Below, one piece after another: positions 1-6,712 of a DNA stretch of 6,735 nucleotides; position 1 is the first letter of the stretch, and every line of letters starts with the position of its first letter. The notes under the pieces are model-generated. The model was not told the origin of the DNA and searched no databases. It was given only the letters and a program-made list of their open reading frames with translations. The position numbers and the translations under genes are program-made. Source of the stretch: CAYRTD01 sp964528675 (GTDB lineage Bacteria > Bacteroidota > Bacteroidia > Bacteroidales > GCA-2748055); the NCBI GenBank assembly GCA_964528675.1, contig CAZGTU010000181.1, positions 1-6,735 of the forward strand, in the 5' to 3' direction.

Positions 1-48
1 CAACTGCACAACTGCACAACTGCACAACTGCACAACTGCACAACTGCA
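1..48. repeat. 8-bp tandem repeat, six perfect copies (truncated at window edge)
   Basis: The unit caactgca occurs six times in a row without a mismatch, followed by a degenerate seventh copy (taacttcc, 49-56). The array starts at the window edge, so its true length is unknown. It begins about 12 nt downstream of the symporter stop codon when read in that gene's direction, so it lies in the 3' flank or 3' UTR. Each unit contains the self-complementary tetramer tgca. The unit length is not a multiple of three, which fits non-coding DNA. No terminator-like hairpin is visible between the stop codon and the array. Confidence 0.95.
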
Positions 49-60
49 TAACTTCCCAAC

Positions 61-1497
61 CTATCCCTTCTCACCCCCATCCTCTTCAAGTTTATCCACT
101 ATTTCATCCTTAACCACCATACTCCCCACAAAATAAATAAGCACCGAAACCAGCACTCCCAGCACCGCCGGCTGTTCAAAGATTTTTCCCTCAAGACCCT
201 TGAAGATCATGGTAATGATTACCGAGAAAATAATGGTAAAAAACATGAGCCTGTTGAGCTTTTTGGATTTTCTTTTAGAGAAAATACCAACCAGGACGGG
301 TAGAATAATGCCCGGTGCCCACATAGTATAGGTAAGGAGGAGAAGATCTATTACGTTGGGCAGGACAAGTGCCAGGAGAACACCTGTGATGCCTATAAAG
401 ACAGAAAAATATCTCGAGATCCTCAAACCGGAATTTTTCCTGCCGGGTTTTTTTCTGAGATAATAATGCTCATAAAGGTCCTTAACAAATATGGCTGTGG
501 AAGAATTGAGAATGGAGTCGGCCGATGACATTACCGCACTCATCAAAGCTGCGATAATTATTCCTCCGATTATCGGATTGTTCAGCTTCAGGATTGTCAT
601 GGGAAGGGCTTTCTCACTATCAATACCCGGGAAGTTGAATTTCGCATATAATGCAATAAAGAACAGGATAACAGGAAAAGTGACAATAAGAAATGCCCCT
701 GAACCTATAATGCCTATTTTCGTATTTTTCACATCTTTTCCTACAACAAAACGGGTAATATATCCCGGTGCAAAGGTTTCGCCCAGAAGGAAAGCAAGGA
801 AGGTTGAGATAGCGAATACCCAGCCTTTTCCCCCATCCATCTGGAAAAACTCGGGGGGGACAACATCTCTTATCTGTCCCTGGGATGCGGTAATATCCGG
901 AATACAGAGAATCATTGTGAGAAGAAATCCAAAGAAAAGGATCACAAACTGGTAAACATCAGTATGGATAACTGCAAGCAGCCCTCCTGCCGTACTGTAA
1001 AGTACCACAATACTTCCACCAATGATCACTGCCCATACATAAGGAATTTCAGGGATCATGGCAGTGATGATCTTTCCGAAAGCTACCATTTGTGCCCCGA
1101 GGACACCCACGGAAAAAAGAAGTGACAGAATGAATGCCAGGAACCGGTTCTTTTCATCATAGCGATATCCGAAATAACCCGCAACAGTATAAAGCTTAAG
1201 CTCGCGAAATTTTGGAGCAACAAAATAACCTGAGAAAATGAATTGAAGATACCAGCCCATGGAAACAAGCAGCATCAGAATACCCCATTCATAAGTCCTG
1301 CCTATAGCGCCAATGGAAGATCCTCCTCCAAGCAGCGTTGCACTCATGGTGGCTAACAAAAAAAACCAGCCCACATTTCTTCCTGCAACCAGAAAATCAT
1401 CCTGATGATTGATCTTACGACTGCGGAGCACACCTTTCGTTACGATAAAAATAAAATAAGCTGCAATAATGACATATTGTACCCAGGTAGTATGCAT
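61..1497 (-). CDS. Sodium:solute symporter (SSS/SSF family) transporter
   Basis: This 478-residue inner-membrane protein has the length and pattern of an SSS family transporter (relatives PutP, vSGLT), which couples Na+ entry to uptake of a sugar, amino acid or other small solute. About 13 hydrophobic segments can be drawn, near residues 5-23, 43-62, 72-94, 120-140, 152-168, 178-199, 226-245, 266-286, 308-332, 364-380, 383-407, 416-434 and 444-462. Family hallmarks are the Gly/Ser-rich LLGGGSSIGAIG after TM2 start (55-66), GGLLAVIHTDVYQ (171-183, with D180 matching the conserved TM5 Asp), a YITRFVVGKD loop (246-255), and SSADSILNSSTAIFVKDLY (324-342). In the last of these, S324 and S325 match the Na2-site serines of vSGLT. 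The C-terminal tail is charged. The start is the first in-frame ATG and places the N-terminus directly before TM1; no strong ribosome binding site is seen. The gene appears intact. It is divergent from the GH9 gene, which hints at import of a hydrolysis product, but the substrate cannot be read from the sequence. Confidence 0.93.
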   Translation of the reverse strand: MHTTWVQYVIIAAYFIFIVTKGVLRSRKINHQDDFLVAGRNVGWFFLLATMSATLLGGGSSIGAIGRTYEWGILMLLVSMGWYLQFIFSGYFVAPKFRELKLYTVAGYFGYRYDEKNRFLAFILSLLFSVGVLGAQMVAFGKIITAMIPEIPYVWAVIIGGSIVVLYSTAGGLLAVIHTDVYQFVILFFGFLLTMILCIPDITASQGQIRDVVPPEFFQMDGGKGWVFAISTFLAFLLGETFAPGYITRFVVGKDVKNTKIGIIGSGAFLIVTFPVILFFIALYAKFNFPGIDSEKALPMTILKLNNPIIGGIIIAALMSAVMSSADSILNSSTAIFVKDLYEHYYLRKKPGRKNSGLRISRYFSVFIGITGVLLALVLPNVIDLLLLTYTMWAPGIILPVLVGIFSKRKSKKLNRLMFFTIIFSVIITMIFKGLEGKIFEQPAVLGVLVSVLIYFVGSMVVKDEIVDKLEEDGGEKG

Positions 1498-1852
1498 GAA
1501 GGACTATTTATTTGAGATTTTTGTATCAATCTTGATCATGATATGAACCGTGGTTCGCATGTTTTTCTGACGCTTAAAGCGCGCCAATATAGAAAAAAGT
1601 GGAGAGACTTCATAATCGTGAAGACTACAAAGACTCCAAAACTCAAATACTCATGAAGTTGGTCGCAGGCAGTCTCTTGTTTATGCTGCAAAAAGTCAGT
1701 CCTTTACAGGATTTGGTTAGATAAAAGTCCGTCACGGCGGGGCCGTATCACTCGGAGAGGATAACAGGAGAGATTAATCGTTGTGTCCACTCCGAAAATG
1801 TTGTTAGCCTAACTCCCATACTCTTCAGCTTGGGATTTGTATGCTCATATAA
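1498..1852. other. Non-coding 5' flank of the symporter with small palindromes and hairpins
   Basis: I find no convincing gene here. The stretch should contain the minus-strand promoter of the symporter, but I see no full match to the Bacteroidota TTTG / TAnnTTTG pair. Small symmetric sites are present: atcatgat (1535-1542), gaacc-gt-ggttc (1545-1556), and cgctt-a-aagcg (1571-1581). The first two lie 38-59 nt upstream of the start codon and could be operator sites, though this is only a suggestion. Farther out, a GC-rich hairpin acggc-ggg-gccgt (1734-1746) is followed by a longer stem pairing 1752-1763 with 1784-1795 (one A-A mismatch, one G-T). A 38-residue minus-strand open frame ends with a stop near 1755, but it lacks a sensible start and resembles nothing I recognise. 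Confidence 0.5.
1837..1845 (+). repeat. Left copy of a possible target-site duplication
   Basis: The 9-mer ttgtatgct lies 7 nt outside the left arm of the long inverted repeat and recurs at 2135-2143, 11 nt outside the right arm. Similarity continues with tcat here (overlapping the final t) against ttcat on the right. A direct repeat bracketing an inverted-repeat element is the expected mark of a transposition event. The uneven gaps and imperfect extension keep this tentative. Confidence 0.4.
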
Positions 1853-2123
1853 ATATTTGAATCACAGAGGACACAGGGGGCTTTTCACAGGGGACACAGG
1901 GGAAAAGAGGTATTCATGACGTTGGGACACAGAGTATTTTTTGGCGGGCCAAAAAATTTAGTATCTCCGTTAATATTGTTTAATCATGAAAGAACTGATG
2001 AGCCTGGTTATGACTAAAAAAAAATGATTTCAATCATTTTCCCTGTGTCCTAACGTATTGCAATTCTTTCTTTTCCCTGTGTCCCCTGTGAAAAGTCCCC
2101 TGTGTCCCCTGTGATTCAAATAT
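1853..2123. repeat. Long inverted-repeat element with iterated cacagggga units (MITE/REP-like)
   Basis: Two arms of about 80 nt, 1853-1932 and 2043-2123, are inverted copies around a 110-nt centre. The outer 49 bp (1853-1901 against 2075-2123) differ at only two positions, 1868 and 1880. After a one-base bulge and a loosely matched stretch, the inner 14 bp (1919-1932 against 2043-2056) differ at one position. Each arm contains two copies of a cacaggggacacagggg-type unit, itself a 9-bp iteration, separated by a ctttt spacer. The centre can form two more hairpins: ttttttggc-gg-gccaaaaaa (1937-1956) and aaaatgat-ttca-atcatttt (2021-2040). There is no transposase or other ORF inside. A non-autonomous mobile element or large palindromic repeat fits best. 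It is unlikely to be a shared terminator, because both neighbouring genes point away from it. Confidence 0.85.
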
Positions 2124-2134
2124 ATTTTAAGATA

Positions 2135-2143
2135 TTGTATGCT
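2135..2143 (+). repeat. Right copy of a possible target-site duplication
   Basis: This is an exact copy of ttgtatgct, matching 1837-1845 on the far side of the long inverted-repeat element. If it is a true duplication, the inserted element would run from about 1846 to 2134, slightly beyond the well-paired arms. Confidence 0.4.
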
Positions 2144-2199
2144 TCATCAGGCCATGAACATATTGATTAGTTTTTAATCATCAAAAACTCAAATGACAG

Positions 2200-2294
2200 T
2201 AATCGGGACAGGTCGTGACTCATCCCTATTCCCCTGGCAACCTGTAATTCATGGATCCCCTCCCGATGGAATAATCGGGACAGGTAGTGATTCA
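2200..2294 (+). repeat. Pair of 23-bp direct repeats with REP-like hairpins
   Basis: The two copies, 2200-2222 and 2272-2294, begin 72 bp apart and share 21 of 23 positions, with the core taatcgggacaggt. The word tcccgat (2261-2267) is the inverse complement of atcggga in both copies. It can therefore fold onto the second copy as a tight hairpin (2261-2267 with 2274-2280, loop ggaata) or onto the first (2202-2208). A second inverted pair, acaggt (2208-2213) and acctgt (2240-2245), lies inside. This resembles the interspersed palindromic repeats of Bacteroidota intergenic DNA. The plus-strand open frame across it (from 2193) is built from the repeat, giving similar GTGRDSS and GTGSDSK peptides, and is not a credible gene. 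Confidence 0.75.
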
Positions 2295-2381
2295 AAATCA
2301 AAGCATAAACCGGCAAATGTAATTCTTAAGCAATTCAACTACGTTGTTAAATTTTTACTAATAATCCTTCTAAAAGATTCG

Positions 2382-2389
2382 TATATTTG
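2382..2389 (+). promoter_or_regulatory. Candidate Bacteroidota -7 promoter element for the GH9 gene
   Basis: The octamer tatatttg fits the Bacteroidota sigma-70 -7 consensus TAnnTTTG exactly. It lies 37 nt before the GH9 start codon, which would give a leader of roughly 30 nt. A matching -33 TTTG at the usual 19-21 bp spacing is not present, so the call rests on the -7 element and its position. The leader that follows is A-rich (ctaactaaaaatatt just before ATG) with no Shine-Dalgarno sequence, as is common in this phylum. Confidence 0.4.
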
Positions 2390-2426
2390 AATTTCCAGAA
2401 TCATTAATCAACTAACTAAAAATATT

Positions 2427-5400
2427 ATGAGAAGAATTTTATCCTTCCTTGTGGTAGTATTCTTATCTTCCACCCTGTTATTTTCAGCAGACCTTATAGA
2501 AGTTACCACCATTACCGGAAAGATCATCATGCTTAAGTTTGATGATGGGTATATTGAAAAGCACGGTTACCATGAAAGCGGTGACCAGGATAAAAGCTAT
2601 CTGTGGTACATGGATGTCGAACGTGCTGATAATCCTCTTATCTATTCAATCACAAGCCCGGATGATCCGGATTATTCCTCGGCAATGAATCCTCTTCAGG
2701 TTGGTCGGAAGAGCAAGGGACATGATTTCAGTAAGGATTGCATCAACTGGAACGAAGAACCCTGGCCGCGTGCGGCATGTAAGAATCATTATGCCTCCTA
2801 TCATTTTATTTACCTGGAATTGCCCAATGAGCTTGAGCCTGGAATGACCTATACACTTAAATTCAGTGATCTGGCCGATAACATGGAAGATTATACCTTC
2901 ACTTTCGATCCAATGAAAATGAAGGCTAATTCCATTCATACCAATAATTTCGGATATTCTCCCCAGGCTAACAAGAAGTACGCCTATCTTTCACAGTGGA
3001 TGGGCACCATGGGACCATTGACCGATGATGACCTCATTGAAAAAAGATTTGATATTCATCCCCTTGATGACAATGGTGTGCCCGGGACTTCAGTTTTCAA
3101 CGGAACTGTAGCAAAACAAAAGAATTATGATGAGGCTGATAACTCCAGGTCCAATGAATCGCCATACAGCAATTATGTGGTATCCAATGTGTATGAATGT
3201 GATTTCTCTTCATTCAATACGGAAGGAGAATATATCCTGACTGTAGATGGTGTAGGCTCTTCCTATCCTTTCAGAATTAATAATGATGCTTATCATGAAG
3301 CTTTTTACTGGACCATGAAAGCTGTTTATCTTGAAAGGGCACTTATAGATGCTCCGGAGCAATACGCCGGGAAATGGGCTCATCCGGCATGGGAAGATGC
3401 AAAATTTGTGTATACCGGTGTAAGGACAATGGATCTCACCGATGAAAGCGGTAATAATCAGAAGAAAAATATATTCGAGAATTTTGACTGGACTGTGGAT
3501 CTATCCAATATCAGGGGATGGTATCATGATGCCGGTGACTGGGATGGTTATTTCTCTCATTTCAGGGTTCCGAGAACACTCATGCATAGCTATGAACTGG
3601 CACCTGATAATTTCAAGGATGGTGAACTGGATATTCCCGAAGCCCAGGTGGAATATAACGGATACACCGGTACCCACATTCCCGATATTCTTGATGAGGC
3701 TGTCTGGCTTGTAGATTATTTCAAGAATAATGTGGGTCCGACCGGGGGAATCTTTGGATCCAGGATACATCCCGATATTTCTACAGAAAGTGCCGGACAG
3801 GGTATCACTAAAGATAACTATCCCGATTTTACCTTCCGTGATTGCCGCATAGATGGTATCCCTTCATGGGAAGATTGTGCCACATGGATTGTTCATGGTG
3901 AAGATCCCAGGGACTCCTATGCCTTCGCAAGTATTGCTGCACAATATGCATACAATCTTTTACTGGCAGAATCGCGCACAGCTGAAGATTATTCTGCAAT
4001 TCGCACAGAATATCTGACGGCTGCGGAAAATGCCTACACATGGGCTTCAAATAATACACTCACAGGAGATGAGGAAAAAAAGCATTTCAAGGAAAACAGG
4101 GCTGCTGCAGCTGCATGGCTTTATAAAGCCACAGGAGAGCAAAGCTATATCGATCTATTGAAGTCGGATTTGAATAGCCTGGGAATTTCAGCCTCTACTG
4201 ATAACCTGGGAGAATCCAAATGGGCTGTCTGGGCTTATGTCACCATTGATGATTCTGATCCCCTCTATTCTGGAACTTTTGATGCAACACTTCAGTCCGA
4301 TCTGTTACAGGCAGTAAAAAATTACGCCAATAAGCGGGTAACAAATGCGATAGATGCCAACCGTTCGTTCCGCTGGGGAGGAGACATGTCCCAGCCGGTC
4401 TGGAATGGTCAGGCTACCACCCCCTGGATCCTGCCGGCAATGGTAGCTGCTATAACTGCTGAAGCAAATGGTGATGCTGATGCTCAAAAATACAGGGACG
4501 CCGCCTATACCACAGCCGATTATTTCCTTGGAGGAAATCAGTTGAATATGGTATGGCTGACCTCTGTGGGTCATGAACATGCAGAGCAGATCCTTCATCA
4601 TGACAGCGAATATAATCCGACAGAACCCGGCTACATACCGGGAGTTCCTCCTTATGGCCCCAGAACCAGATGCGACTGGTTTGCACCGGGTAACCCTCAT
4701 CCGTATGCCGGTGATAATTGCTATTATAATAATTCTCACGATGCTGATTTCGCATTGCTGGATGGTCGGATCTATCCTGCATATACGGATGAGTTCGCTC
4801 ATTTGAACTGGCCTGTACATGAATTGTATTTTGAAAATTACGGATGTCCTCCCACCAATGAGTTTACTATCCATCAAACCATTGCTCCGGCTGCAGGTGC
4901 CTATGGTTTTATTACAGCTGAAAACGGAAATGCAGAGCCCAATGTTGAACCTGAAATAAGCTTTTTTGCCAGCTCTGATGAATATAACCAGGGAGAGGAT
5001 GTAACTATCAGCTTAAATGCCACGGATACTGATGGCTGGATATACCGGATCCATATCTATGCTAATAATCGCCTGGTGGCTACAGTACCTGGTAATACTA
5101 CCGAATTCAGCTGGAAAACAAATAAAGCTGGAACCCTGAGAATTCATGCTGAAGCAGAGGATAACCTCGGACTTTATTCAGTTTCTGAAACTGTGAGTGT
5201 TAATGTGCTTGAAGTTGATAATCTTCCCGATGTTGCGATAACTAACCTGAAATCAAAAGGTTTGTATCGTGCAAATGAGGAAATAACAGTGAAAGCAGAT
5301 GCCAGTGGTCAGAATATTAAAGTAGAGTTTTTCTATTTTAATGAGAAAATTGGTGAAGATGATTCAGCACCTTATGAAATAAACTGGACCCCCACAGTTA

Positions 5401-6050
5401 CAGGGACTGCTGAATTCAAAGCAGTGGCTGTGGATGACAGGGGATTGAAGGACACTGATCTCAGGACCGTTGAAATAACCGAAGACTGCCTTGATCTTTT
5501 CAGTCCTGAAGAAGGTGAAGTCTTTGAATCCGGTTCAAATATTGTGGTCAAAGCCATGCCGGGAGATTGTTCCTCTGCGATTATTAAGGTCAGTTTTTAC
5601 CTTGGCAGTACCCTTGTACTTGAAGATCAGCTTGCCTCACCTGCTGACGGATCATATGGAGTTTCCTTCAAGGATCTGAATTTTGGGGATTATACCGCTT
5701 ATGCCATTGCAGAGACTGAAAGTGGAAATATTATTTCTGATACGGTACATTTTTCAATCCTTGATCCAAGCATCGGGATCGATCAGGATGAATTTTCTGA
5801 AATGATTATTTATCCAAATCCTTCAAATGATGGGTTCAATTTTAAATTCGGTTTAAAAGAGCCATCGGATGTCCGGATAAGGATATTTGATATGAACGGT
5901 CAATTGATTGAATCTTTCCAAAGATCTTTTAAAGGATCTGCTTCAGGAGAAATCTACTGGGATACCCACGCAATCAGGCCCGGTATGTACTCTTATATGA
6001 TCATTTCGGAAAATGCAACACGAAACGGAGTACTCATCCTTAATAAATGA
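2427..6050 (+). CDS. Secreted multidomain glycoside hydrolase family 9 enzyme with T9SS type A sorting domain
   Basis: This 1207-residue protein is probably exported and acts on a beta-1,4-glucan or related polysaccharide by the inverting GH9 mechanism. A signal peptide (about 1-20) precedes a beta-rich region (about 21-165) and a CelD_N-like Ig domain (about 168-285, starting NSIHTNNFGYSP and ending GVGSSYPFRIN). The catalytic (alpha/alpha)6 barrel covers about 288-832. Within it, YHDAGDWDGY (366-375) supplies the paired aspartates D368 and D371 that position and activate the water. ILHHDSEYN (722-730) occupies the conserved His motif, and TNEFTIHQ (810-817) holds the likely general acid E812. 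Three Ig-like modules follow (about 840-929, 932-1017 and 1019-1112). The last 80 residues, from IIYPNPSNDGFNF (1127-1139) to GVLILNK, form a T9SS type A C-terminal domain that is normally cleaved after outer-membrane passage. Cysteines 473/484 and 749/765/807 could form disulfides. The start is the first ATG and gives a clean signal peptide. Both classical GH9 signatures are altered, so a non-cellulase specificity, such as another beta-glucan or a glucosaminide, remains possible. Confidence 0.93.
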   Translation: MRRILSFLVVVFLSSTLLFSADLIEVTTITGKIIMLKFDDGYIEKHGYHESGDQDKSYLWYMDVERADNPLIYSITSPDDPDYSSAMNPLQVGRKSKGHDFSKDCINWNEEPWPRAACKNHYASYHFIYLELPNELEPGMTYTLKFSDLADNMEDYTFTFDPMKMKANSIHTNNFGYSPQANKKYAYLSQWMGTMGPLTDDDLIEKRFDIHPLDDNGVPGTSVFNGTVAKQKNYDEADNSRSNESPYSNYVVSNVYECDFSSFNTEGEYILTVDGVGSSYPFRINNDAYHEAFYWTMKAVYLERALIDAPEQYAGKWAHPAWEDAKFVYTGVRTMDLTDESGNNQKKNIFENFDWTVDLSNIRGWYHDAGDWDGYFSHFRVPRTLMHSYELAPDNFKDGELDIPEAQVEYNGYTGTHIPDILDEAVWLVDYFKNNVGPTGGIFGSRIHPDISTESAGQGITKDNYPDFTFRDCRIDGIPSWEDCATWIVHGEDPRDSYAFASIAAQYAYNLLLAESRTAEDYSAIRTEYLTAAENAYTWASNNTLTGDEEKKHFKENRAAAAAWLYKATGEQSYIDLLKSDLNSLGISASTDNLGESKWAVWAYVTIDDSDPLYSGTFDATLQSDLLQAVKNYANKRVTNAIDANRSFRWGGDMSQPVWNGQATTPWILPAMVAAITAEANGDADAQKYRDAAYTTADYFLGGNQLNMVWLTSVGHEHAEQILHHDSEYNPTEPGYIPGVPPYGPRTRCDWFAPGNPHPYAGDNCYYNNSHDADFALLDGRIYPAYTDEFAHLNWPVHELYFENYGCPPTNEFTIHQTIAPAAGAYGFITAENGNAEPNVEPEISFFASSDEYNQGEDVTISLNATDTDGWIYRIHIYANNRLVATVPGNTTEFSWKTNKAGTLRIHAEAEDNLGLYSVSETVSVNVLEVDNLPDVAITNLKSKGLYRANEEITVKADASGQNIKVEFFYFNEKIGEDDSAPYEINWTPTVTGTAEFKAVAVDDRGLKDTDLRTVEITEDCLDLFSPEEGEVFESGSNIVVKAMPGDCSSAIIKVSFYLGSTLVLEDQLASPADGSYGVSFKDLNFGDYTAYAIAETESGNIISDTVHFSILDPSIGIDQDEFSEMIIYPNPSNDGFNFKFGLKEPSDVRIRIFDMNGQLIESFQRSFKGSASGEIYWDTHAIRPGMYSYMIISENATRNGVLILNK

Positions 6051-6083
6051 CAGAACTCAGCCAATAACAACACAAAAGCCAAT

Positions 6084-6689
6084 ATGATGAAAAAGTTATA
6101 TCTAATACTTTTGCTGATATCTTTTTCTGCCTCTTCAGTTTTTCCCCAGATCATTTTATTAAATGAAGATTTTGGTGCTGAAGGCAGTAATGCATCTTCT
6201 TCCCTGGAACCACCAGCTTCTTATGATCTGGATCCGGTTGCGACTTATCTCTCAAATGAATCTGTTACCATTAATTACTATGGGCAGGATAAAACTTCTG
6301 AAGGAGCATATGAAGGAGCTTCCGGTGGAAATTTCTTTCTTCTTTCCAATAATTGGAGTGAATCAGGATTAACACTTACATGGGCAAATATGGATATTAG
6401 TCAGTATTCTGAACTTTCAATCATTGAGTTTGGTGTTGCTTTTTCCGGTGGCCCGAACGCTGCATGGACAGGGAACTGGCTATTCAGTCTTGAATATAGT
6501 TTTGATGATGTTGTAAATGATCCTGATAACGCCACCTGGTATGGTATAGATCTTTCTGAAAAGGCTTCCGGCTGGCCTGACCCCGAGGTGGCCGGTGGCG
6601 ATAACTGGAGTAAAGTAGTTGTGGAAGCAGGTATTAATTTGCTGGGGGAAGAAAATTTATCTGTCAGAATAAAGTCGAACGGTAATTAG
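6084..6689 (+). CDS. Small secreted beta-rich protein of unknown function, possibly C-terminally truncated
   Basis: I do not recognise a named family for this 201-residue protein. It starts with a clear signal peptide (MMKKLYLILLLISFSASSVFPQ, cleavage near 22). The mature part begins LLNEDFG, an opening often seen in Bacteroidota surface proteins with a jelly-roll-like binding domain. GGNFFLLSNNW (81-91), LTLTWANMDIS (96-106), NWLFSLEYSFDD (131-142) and ENLSVRIKSNG (190-200) look like strands of one beta-sandwich. In such domains the last strand is usually followed by a short segment of the RIDDI type; here the frame stops right after KSNGN. No T9SS sorting domain follows. The gene begins 33 nt after the GH9 stop codon with no terminator between them, so it is probably in the same transcript and could assist the enzyme or bind carbohydrate. 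The upstream spacer is A-rich, without a Shine-Dalgarno sequence. ATG at 6084 or 6087 could be used; both keep the signal peptide. Confidence 0.75.
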   Translation: MMKKLYLILLLISFSASSVFPQIILLNEDFGAEGSNASSSLEPPASYDLDPVATYLSNESVTINYYGQDKTSEGAYEGASGGNFFLLSNNWSESGLTLTWANMDISQYSELSIIEFGVAFSGGPNAAWTGNWLFSLEYSFDDVVNDPDNATWYGIDLSEKASGWPDPEVAGGDNWSKVVVEAGINLLGEENLSVRIKSNGN

Positions 6690-6693
6690 TGCC

Positions 6694-6712
6694 TGCAAGA
6701 AAACTTGCATTT
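6694..6712 (+). terminator. Weak candidate terminator after the two-gene unit
   Basis: A perfect 6-bp stem, tgcaag (6694-6699) with cttgca (6704-6709) around an aaaa loop, begins 4 nt after the stop codon of the small secreted protein and is followed by ttt. The stem is short and the T run minimal, so this is a weak intrinsic terminator at best. Its position at the end of the unit is the main support. Confidence 0.35.

Noticed and set aside
491..955. 154-residue plus-strand open frame opposite the symporter
   Set aside because: It is antisense to transmembrane-coding sequence of a well-supported gene. Its composition is explained as a shadow of that gene.
1755..1870. Minus-strand frame of about 38 codons reading KYLYEHTNPKLKSMGV and ending near 1755, as a possible gene remnant split by the inverted-repeat element
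   Set aside because: No plausible start, no recognised family, and the sequence on the other side of the element does not continue the frame. Too short to call a pseudogene.
1853..2123. Inverted-repeat element as a bidirectional terminator
   Set aside because: The flanking genes diverge from it, so neither needs a terminator there. The arms are far longer than intrinsic terminators and lack the normal T tract.
1853..2123. CRISPR array
   Set aside because: The repeats are inverted and nested 9-bp iterations, with no regular spacers and no cas genes.
2193..2390. 65-residue plus-strand open frame upstream of the GH9 gene
   Set aside because: It runs through the 23-bp direct repeats, which generate the repeated GTGRDSS and GTGSDSK peptides, and then through the AT-rich promoter region. 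No family resemblance and no independent start signal.
1498..2426. tRNA or known riboswitch in the long intergenic gap
   Set aside because: No cloverleaf with a TTCGA-type T loop and no recognisable riboswitch core were found on either strand by eye.
4305..4877. 190-residue minus-strand open frame inside the GH9 gene
   Set aside because: It lies opposite the GH9 catalytic core, whose motifs (HHD, NE) are clearly encoded on the plus strand. The translation has no recognisable domain.
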